Assembly (NCBI GenBank): GCA_027946555.1
Contig: JAPEVC010000064.1
Location: 62,001 to 126,000 of the forward strand
DNA length: 64,000 nucleotides
DNA from: Gnomoniopsis sp. IMI 355080
Lineage: Eukaryota; Ascomycota; Sordariomycetes; Diaporthales; Gnomoniaceae
Reading direction: 5' to 3'
A program made the translations under genes and the position numbers. The notes beneath the pieces are model-generated. The model searched no databases. It had not been told where the DNA came from and worked only from the letters and a program-made list of their open reading frames with translations. Positions 56,681 to 64,000 of this stretch are shown here, piece by piece (the stretch's first letter is position 1; each line of letters starts with the position of its first letter).

Positions 56681-58858
56681 ATGCAACCTCGCCGATCCTG
56701 GCCGGACGGGATCGATGGTAAAGAAGAGAAAGACGACGACGACGGCCTTGGATCCTCCGACACAGCAACCACAGATACAGGCGAGACGCAGGCGCCGCTT
56801 GTCGAGGTCACCATGGACGATTATTTCTTCAAGGAGTATGTGAACGCATGCAGAAATGTCGTCGAGTCGACAAGTTACCTGGAGATCTTCAACTATTCGG
56901 TGAGAAACACACCCCTCTAACCAACCCCCGCCGCCGCCTCCGCTGCCCACCCCATTCGAGGTCCGGAGACCGATGGCCGAGGCTGACGGGTTACTTTTGT
57001 GTGTGTATAGGACTCGGCGTACAACACGATCGAGGAGCATCCATTGACGATGGACGAGTTTGAAAATTTCTTGCACCGGCGAGTATGTGAATCCTACCAC
57101 ACAGCTTTTGAATGCTGAGGGCATCGTCATGTCCCCAATCTTCTGGGTGAACCTTGCGGTCCTTCCGTCCTGATGAGATCTAACGCCTTGCTGACATGGT
57201 ATCTGATGGTTTATAGGGCGCATTCGCTCCGCCCAAGATACCAGCCGGTGTGAAGCTTCTCAATGGCTGTCGAATTGTGTAAGTCGTCGTTAATGTTCAA
57301 CCCTCTCGTATTTCCACACTCACCCAAACTCACTCCCCATTTCACCAACTCACAATCTCCTAGTCTCCAACTCAAAGCCAAACATCCAGAGACGTTCACC
57401 CCCAGTGTAATCTCCTTCACGGGCGCAGAATATGAGTCCATGGTGCGCAACCTGCACCTCCCCTACCGCGCCATCGAAGGCGGCTCCGTCGTTGGGCCTT
57501 TCTTTTGGTGCGCCCACGACAGTGATGACGAGTCTAATCCACATCTTCAAATAATCATGCGCAAGTCCGACGTCCGTAAGAAGGGCAAGACCCGCGGCTG
57601 GGAGCTCATGCTGTCTCACAACTTCAAGTCCGGCATCACCACGGGCTACGTCAAGGGGACGGACTCGAGCGACATGGTCGAGAGCATCGGGCATGTCAAG
57701 AAATGTGCGCAGCAGATTGCCCATCCTTTCTTGCTGCCGATAATTGTGTTGAGTCATGACTTGAGTCCCAAGAATGACCAAAAGCAGCGAGATGCGCGCG
57801 ATTGGCTGAGGCGGCTGGAGCATGCTGTCAGTATGCGAAATGAAATTGTCGAGGACGAGGGCTATGTAAAGGATGCCGTGATGGATCTGGATCAGATCAA
57901 CAGGGATCTGGTGGAGTGTCACTCACAGGTACTGTGGAAGCGTCCGCAGGCATATCAAGAGATCATCAAAGAGATGGAAAAGGGCATGGCGAGGTTCAAA
58001 GAGGGCCTGACAAAGGAAAGGGGCCCGACCAGTGTCAGGAGAGATGAAGATGGCGTGGTGATCAAGGGCGGCGATGAGTACAGTTACGTGGAGCTCGATC
58101 GCTGTCACAAGAGCATGTGCAGCCGGCTCGAGTTTTATCGGAATAAACTGGTGGGCATTGAGAATTACGCCCATACCACGCTCGAGAGGCTGGCAATCCA
58201 GCGCGGTGCGGTAAGTGTTCCTTTTGGGGGAGGGGAGAGAATGCGCAACAAGAAGAAGAGGAAGAGCGATTGAGAGGGCCTGGGCTGACTGGTGAGCAGT
58301 TGTACAACATCATTGCCCAAAAGGAGTCGAAATTGAACCTCCAAATGGCCGCTGATCAGCGACGATTAGCCCACGCCAGCAAGCGCGACAGCACCTCGAT
58401 GAAAACCATTTCGCTGCTAGGCGCCATCTTCTTACCGGCGACGCTCCTGGCTTCTGTTTTCAGCATGGTTTTCTTCCAAGTAGGCGACGACTGTAAGTGC
58501 AGCATAGACTCATCAGGCAACACATTGGCTCAGCTTCGGTGGAAGTCTTTGTCTTTTCGCCTTGCCACACAAGCACAGGATTCTGACTGACTTTTTTTCT
58601 TTTTTTCCACTTTCTATAGGGAACTTCTCAATCGCACCAACGGTGTACATATACTTTGTCATTACGATTCCCATCACCATCATTATCGTCTCGGGCTGGT
58701 GGCTCTGGGACCGGTCGCGCGAGCGCCAGTTTACCAAGGAGGACATCGATCTCGAGGACCAGATCGAGGGCATGGAAAGTAAAATCATGGCGACGATGCG
58801 GCGGCGGACGATGAACAAGGTCCGTACATGGACACAGACGCCAGAGAAGGTTGAGTAA
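56681..58858 (+). CDS. CorA-like two-span membrane protein without GMN motif
   Basis: Six exons: 56681..56899, 57011..57082, 57217..57278, 57364..58210, 58300..58492 and 58620..58858; all phases match; 543 aa. Large N-terminal cytosolic region with a helical segment (residues ~300-430), then two closely spaced membrane spans: about 437-459 (LLGAIFLPATLLASVFSMVFF) and 468-490. This C-terminal layout is that of CorA-type magnesium channels. The Gly-Met-Asn selectivity motif expected at the end of the first span is replaced by SMVFF, as I recall for many fungal CorA-like proteins. Mg2+ transport should therefore not be assumed. A charged C-terminal tail of ~50 residues follows. The model depends on six short joins, each supported by frame and splice signals. 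Confidence 0.85.
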
Positions 58859-59673
58859 CGCGCATCATGACCCCGTCTGTCAAGCATAAGGGGGAACGGA
58901 TTTCCCAGGCCATGCTTCCCTAAGATTCGTGTCGTTCTCTTTTTCCAAACAAAGTCGTTTCATGGCGTGGAGCTTCGAACTTGGGAGGGCTTTCTCAGTG
59001 ATTAGATCCAAGGATTCTCACGCGAAGACGACATCACGATTCACGATATTTACGATGGTCTGCATACAGTTATACAGTACAAAATCTTGGTGTTGGAGGG
59101 CTGTGCATGGAAGATGAGCAGCAGCCATGGTGAATTTATCAAATAATACAGAGATCCTTAGGGGCTTAAGAATAGGGCACAAGATGGGAATTGAGGATCG
59201 AGATGAGGGCCATATTATGAATACTTGTACGGATAGCGGGTCAGGAGGATGGCAACATGCAAAGCCACACAGTCCGAGCCCATAACTCCACCAGTGAAGA
59301 CCGAGCGATGCCCCTAGAGCTTTCAATACAATGGCATTACGTTCAGTGTACAAGTAGACCTATTTCTCACTGCCAGATCATATACGGTGAAACCTTGATT
59401 CTTTTTGGACATTCTTCTCTTGTACACTCAAACTATTTTTGGTCATGTTTTCCGATTACCCCACCTCGTACTGCTTACAATTATGGTGTAGATCGGATTT
59501 CCTATCAAACAGCCCCATCGTATTATCATTCTCCTCTTTTGTGTGTCCGTCAGTGAACTTTTTGTACTGGCCCGCGGGGCAAACAAAACATAATGCATAT
59601 ACTGCGAGGCCAACCTGGGTATAATAGTGTAGATGAAACCAAAAGAAAATGTACGTCATGATACACAGCGATC
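58859..59673. other. intergenic between convergent genes
   Basis: About 0.8 kb with two 3' ends. No coding signal recognised. Confidence 0.6.
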
Positions 59674-61083
59674 TCAGCTGAATATTGGGCGAACCAGCGT
59701 CTTTCCGTCTGCCTCGAAGAGGCTTTCGTCTGCCCTTCCCGGAGTGATGTCCATCCTTCGATCCTCTTTGTTGTCGAGTTCCCATTGAGGGACGCCGAAA
59801 CGTTTCCTTTGCTCCGCACGGATGCGACCTGCACGCAGATGAGTTGTTAATCTCGAGGATATATTTCCCAGGAAACAGGTGGTTATGCATGAGCTTGCAA
59901 TGACTTACTATATCTGATTGCTCGAGAAAGAACCTCGTCCCTCTTCTCCTGCGGGACAAAATGTTGCACATGCTTGTCCCAGTACTTGAGCACCTCCTCG
60001 GGATATCTTTCCACCATGCCTCGGGGTCTGGTGTCCGAACCATTGGGCTTCTTGCTGGCTCGGTCGCGACACTTTTGGCTACGAATACACTCCCACCATC
60101 GCCCATCCTTCTCGATGAACTCCAATCCACTCCCGTCAGGTGTAAGCACTGGCATTTGCAAGTCATCCTCTCGGTAGAACATGCCAGTGAGACCCGAAAT
60201 TTTGCGCTTCTCCTCAACGGAGGCGTCATAATCGTTGCCGAGAAGAATGGGGAGCACCTTGAGACGGAGTGCTAGAATCTCGGGCCAGCCCTTCTTCAAG
60301 TCCTCTTTGCAGTACACAATGAAGAGCTTGTCGGGATCTGCATACTTTTGGTTGAAATGGCGTTCCTTTTTGGCGGCAGAAGCTTTGAGGTTGGCGGTGC
60401 TCGCTGGCCGGCGAAGTTGTTTGCTGCTGGGTGCGAGGCGCAAGGAGTATGTGTCAAAGCTTGCACGGAGAGCCGAATGGGAGGAAACCCGGCGGAGGTT
60501 GGACTGGGAGGACGCCCGGCGGAGATGGAGGTGTCTCCTCTTACGTTCTGAGTCGTCTTGGTATGGTGTGTAGCGCATTTGGATGTCGAGTTGGCTTTGA
60601 GGTGAGATGTTGTGGTAAGGAGAAGTTGGTGAGGCCGCTGGTGACCAATGTGCCGTGGAAGGTGAGGCAGCCCATGAGTATTCTGACAGAGGGCTAGCTC
60701 TTCCGGAGGTGGAAGTGCCTTGTGTGCTACAGATAGACTCGCTATCTGCTGCAGCGATCACGTCCGAGAATCCATCTTTGAAGGATGGGAGTATGCATGA
60801 CTGGCTATCACGGATTGGTTCTACTGTGTTCTAGGGTCAGTTGCAATTCCAATACTGTATCGAGGACGGAACAGAACATACCTCGCATCCAATCTGAGAG
60901 TAGTGGCGGTGCATATCGTGGAGAGGAAATTTTAAGGTGTTGGAGACTAGCAGCAACATCAAGTTCTTGAAGTCGGGTGTGTTTCGCCTCCTTCTTGATG
61001 TTGCAAAATGTGTTGAGGGGAGGAAGAGGTAGAGAACGGTCTGCCTCTTGCTTCACGGCAAACAAGCTCAGAGGTTGAATCAT
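59674..61083 (-). CDS. fungal protein of unknown function
   Basis: Proposed exons 61083..60882, 60823..59909 and 59828..59674, with introns of 58 and 80 nt (GTATGT...CAG and GTAAGT...CAG); 423 aa. The joins are in frame and give DWMRVEPIRDSQ and RAIRYSRIRAEQRKRFG. The N-terminal ~150 residues are Ser-rich and disordered. The C-terminal ~250 residues look folded: KLFIVYCKEDLKKGWPEILALRLKVLP, then SGLTGMFYREDDLQMPVL, then DGRWWECIRSQKCRDRA. I do not recognise the family, and no catalytic motif, signal peptide or membrane span is visible. The start is uncertain: the frame is open upstream to 61302 with other ATGs (for example in MSAYNRT), and further 5' exons are possible. Confidence 0.7.
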
Positions 61084-63288
61084 AGTGTATACAACAACAA
61101 AGAACAGCCAATGCAAGACAATACGCAGCTTCGGTCCAAATGGACACAATAGGCAGTCTTTCCGAAATGTGATAGAGAAGGATGGGACAACAAATCGGCA
61201 GAGGGGCATAGGCGAGATCTCCAGGGTCCTATTATAGGCACTCATCTCCGTCTGGGGAAGCGGGTCTATCCAGTACTTTTCAGTATGGACGAGAAGTAAC
61301 AATCTGTGACGCCTCTGAAAAGCTCCACTTTAGTAGATCTGATCGCCGTACATATGGTGGCTTGAAAGGTTTGTCCCAAAACAGTATGTATCCTGGTCTT
61401 CTCCTGCAGGTCAACATTGTTTCCCCGTGATGACGGCTGCCGCAAGATCGTGCGTGATCCAGGGCGTGCCTCGTCTTGTCCCTCGTCGAAGACACACGTC
61501 TTCAGTCGACTTGGTGGGACATGTAATCATGAGGTGATGAGCTCGTGAGCTTCATGCTGTTAGTGTATGGTAGCATACCCACCAAATCCTAGCCAGTCTA
61601 ACGTCCACAACGTTTAGCTAGTAGGGATCAGGTTGGGAGTTAGCGGACCTGCGGGCACAGTTCGCTAATAGCAGAACAAACATGGTCGTGAGATTGCCGA
61701 GCTCATCTGTCTCTGACGGACAGGCCTCAGTCTCCAGCGGGTCTCAACCCGCGTCCAAGCAATCCCGGTTCGGGAGAAGAATTCTGTTAGACTTACTTGC
61801 CGCTCCATGGATCATGTTCGGGATGGTTTTGGTCTTGCCCTCACATATTGTACCTGACAGCGGCTCACATACTTTGACCCCATACAGTATAGCGCTCGAT
61901 CCGCTTCGTGCTAGGTTCATGCCGTTGTTCGGCCCTGAGAATCCTGGCAGAATCGTTGGCAAACTGACCAGCCTGACGTTCGGTTTTGTAACATCATCGC
62001 CTAAGGCCTCTTGCGCAGCTGGGGTGGCCTTTCAAGGGAGCCAAAGTTTCGCTTCGGATCTGTAAGCGAATAGCAGGGACTAAGAGCACACTAGAAAAGC
62101 AAAAGTTTCTAGCGTTCCTCATGGCTACGTCAGGCTCTCGCAAAAAGACAATGACAGCTGTGACATCAGCCAATGTGCGTTCAGTTGGTCAGCCTCGATA
62201 CTTGTCCTGAACTCGTACAGATGCGGCTGCCGGGAGTGTCGAGACGATGAGGAGACTCGACCGGGGCTGTTCGTTTTTCTTTTTTCTTGCGACGTGGTGG
62301 CTACTTCATGTCAGTTCGTCTTGTTTGCCTGATATCAGCCAGAGTTGTCAAGAAAAACTCACCTCACGCGCCATCTCTGCTCAGTGACGAATTTCGGGAT
62401 TTGTGGATGCCGTTTTATTCTTTTTCTTCTTTGAACGGAAAGTGTGGATATCTGCACAGTCTCGCCCACGGCAAGACCATCCGTGACCTCGAGAAGCAAG
62501 CGGTTCTTTTTTGAGTGATACCCTACTCTGCCACTTCATCAGTCGCTGTTGGGGTTTCCGTCCAACCTTGTTGCTTCTGCAGATCGCTCCCGCGTCCGGC
62601 TTCAGAGATGCTCAGGAACAGGGGATAAGCTCGCAGCAGGGGGATTGTTGATATGTCTCATAATCGTATGTTGGTTTACGGGACATGTTCAGAAGTAGAC
62701 TCAACTTGGACACCTCTCAAGGGATGCTGCGATGAACGAAGTTGACATGGGTCTAGCATTGAACCTGCCGTGCCGTGTTGCCACTGTCTACAGAGCCCGG
62801 GATAATGACAGGTTCGACAGCGCCGTTCGACAGCGCCACCAGCTGCCGCGGAAGTCCGGAATCTGTCGACTAGACACGCCATTTTGACGCGAGACACCCT
62901 CTTTGCCACAGGGCCAATACCCAGACCTCCCAGATAAGGTAATTCTGCCATTTCTGCCATTTCTGATACGATGTCTTGCGTCTGGCAGAGCGCACATGAT
63001 CAGCCTCGTGCGGGCGAGTGCACGATCTATATGCTGAATCTCGCCTTTTGAAGAAAGCAGGCTGCAGACTGGGGAGAAGGCTGTGCTACGTCTCTGTTGA
63101 TATGCAGAGAATTGTCGGATCCAATCTTGATGCGGCGATGTGTTGTCTGTGCGGGTGAATTTCATCTTGTTATTTTTGGCTTTTTGGAATATGATGCTCG
63201 TAAGTGGGTCGCGCAGTGCTTCTTCTGCATCCTGGACTGAACTCCCGGTCATCATGTCCTGCATATTGATGTCAAACAGCACTAACCA
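61084..63288. other. gene-poor region with unassigned open frames
   Basis: About 2.2 kb. Two overlapping open frames on opposite strands near 61.68-62.07 kb (127 codons plus; about 108 codons minus without a leading ATG) and a 164-codon minus frame at 62788-63282 show no motif I recognise. Not annotated as genes. Confidence 0.45.
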
Positions 63289-64000
63289 CTATAATTTTGT
63301 GGGTTTGGTTTTTCCTTCTACAATGACTCCAAGCTCCACTCCAGCATCCCGCTGGGAGGCATCCCGTTGGTTGGGCAGAAATGCTTCATCGCCAGAAAAC
63401 CGCCTAGTCTCTGAGTTAGCTGAAACCGACAAGCGCACCAGCTGCAGGTGTAGTTCAAGGGGCCCACTCACCATCCTCTCTCCTCGCCGCCGGAGAGAAA
63501 GCTGCAGTCGCTGTTGACCTCACACACCCAGCCACCGCCAACACCGTTACCTCTCCAGTCCAGAGCCTTGCTATCATGATTGACGCCAGGGAAACCTGTG
63601 TCGGCACTTCGTCTTCTAAAGGTACTCAGTCCACAGGTGAAGACACGGAAATCTTCAGCCTCGACATTGTCCGGCATGCTGCCAGTCAGGGTTCTACCCA
63701 TTGCAATGATGGTAGCAGCATGAGAGCAGAGAAGCACGGCTCGTACGCCCATCTCATCGCAGCGCTTAATGATGGCGTCTAGGGTTGAGGCCACCCGTTC
63801 ATGGAGTTGGGCTATGGTCTCCCCGGTCCTGGAAGGTGTCACAGCAGGCTCATAGCTCGTATCATAGGCGGGAAAGAGATCCTTCAGCTCGGATGGTGGG
63901 GCAGACGTCGGATGCTCGAAGGGAGCCGCGCCGTACCACTCTGATAGACCAGTCTCGCCCAGGATAGTAGGCTTTGAGACCCCCTTCAGGTCGGCGGACT
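63289..64000 (-). CDS. histidine-phosphatase (phosphoglycerate-mutase-like) protein, Tfc7/tau55-like, 5' end off window
   Basis: Partial gene running off the right edge. Exons in the window are 63472..64000 (edge) and 63403..63289, intron 63404..63471 (GTGAGT...TAG). The join restores EERGWRFSGDEAF, which closes the histidine-phosphatase fold. Visible motifs: GLSEWYG near the edge, GETIAQLHERV, and the second catalytic His in LLCSHAATIIAMGRTL. The first RHG motif must lie outside the window. In fungi this branch includes the phosphatase-like N-terminal domain of the TFIIIC subunit Tfc7 and stand-alone PGAM-like proteins. Which one applies cannot be told; the short C-terminus after the domain favours a stand-alone protein. 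A nearer AG acceptor would create a stop, so the TAG at 63404 is preferred. Confidence 0.82.

Noticed and set aside
62788..63282. 164-codon minus frame next to the histidine-phosphatase gene
   Set aside because: It begins right after the phosphatase stop region in another frame and shows no recognisable domain.
1..64000. tRNA, 5S rRNA or CRISPR array
   Set aside because: A scan by eye for T-loop (GGTTCGA-type) sequences and regularly spaced repeats found no convincing case. A covariance-model search would be decisive.
1..64000. Secondary-metabolite cluster or intact transposon
   Set aside because: No PKS, NRPS, terpene synthase, P450, transposase, integrase or reverse-transcriptase motifs seen in any frame.

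Overview
The window is nuclear DNA of a filamentous ascomycete (Pezizomycotina). The evidence is short introns (about 55-250 nt) with GT...AG ends and CTAAC/CTGAC-like branch sites, Q/P/S-rich protein extensions, and a gene set with clear fungal relatives (Hut1, Mrh4, PAS kinase, PKA catalytic subunit, Emp47-type lectin, a CorA-like protein). The long pyrimidine-rich leaders and the N-terminus of the PKA subunit suggest Sordariomycetes, but the class is an inference. I found no intact transposon, tRNA, rRNA or CRISPR array.

Layout. 0.1-6.3 kb (minus): tRNA 2'-phosphotransferase Tpt1, then a 1207-aa disordered protein. 6.3-12.5 kb: gene-poor. 12.5-16.5 kb (plus): a 1.5-kb AUG-poor leader and a MAP-kinase dual-specificity phosphatase. 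17.7-21.9 kb (minus): the ER nucleotide-sugar transporter Hut1 and a triple-KH RNA-binding protein. 24.0-24.7 kb: an interrupted reading frame. 24.8-30.0 kb: a divergent pair, an acidic-phenylalanine adaptor-like protein (minus) and a TBC1D5-like Rab GAP (plus). 30.9-34.5 kb (minus): PAS kinase. 34.5-40.0 kb: gene-poor. 40.0-47.9 kb (plus): F-box/LRR protein ending in a CaaX box, mitochondrial helicase Mrh4, dienelactone-hydrolase-like enzyme, NSRP1-like splicing factor. 49.1-58.9 kb (plus): L-type lectin, PKA catalytic subunit, CorA-like membrane protein. 59.7-61.1 kb (minus): a protein I do not recognise. 63.3 kb to the end (minus): the 3' part of a histidine-phosphatase gene.

Coding starts, stops and exon joins were worked out by hand from reading frame, splice sites and family resemblance. 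Most multi-exon models close in frame. The genes are mostly housekeeping and signalling (two kinases, a MAPK phosphatase and an RNA-binding protein) or membrane traffic (lectin, TBC GAP, adaptor-like protein, Hut1). I see no biosynthetic cluster. The points most worth a second look are: an acid-free N-terminal extension on Tpt1 that looks mitochondrial, a polybasic-CaaX tail on the F-box protein, physical linkage of an Rnc1-like KH protein with a Pmp1/Msg5-like MAPK phosphatase, and AUG-depleted leaders on the phosphatase and PKA genes.
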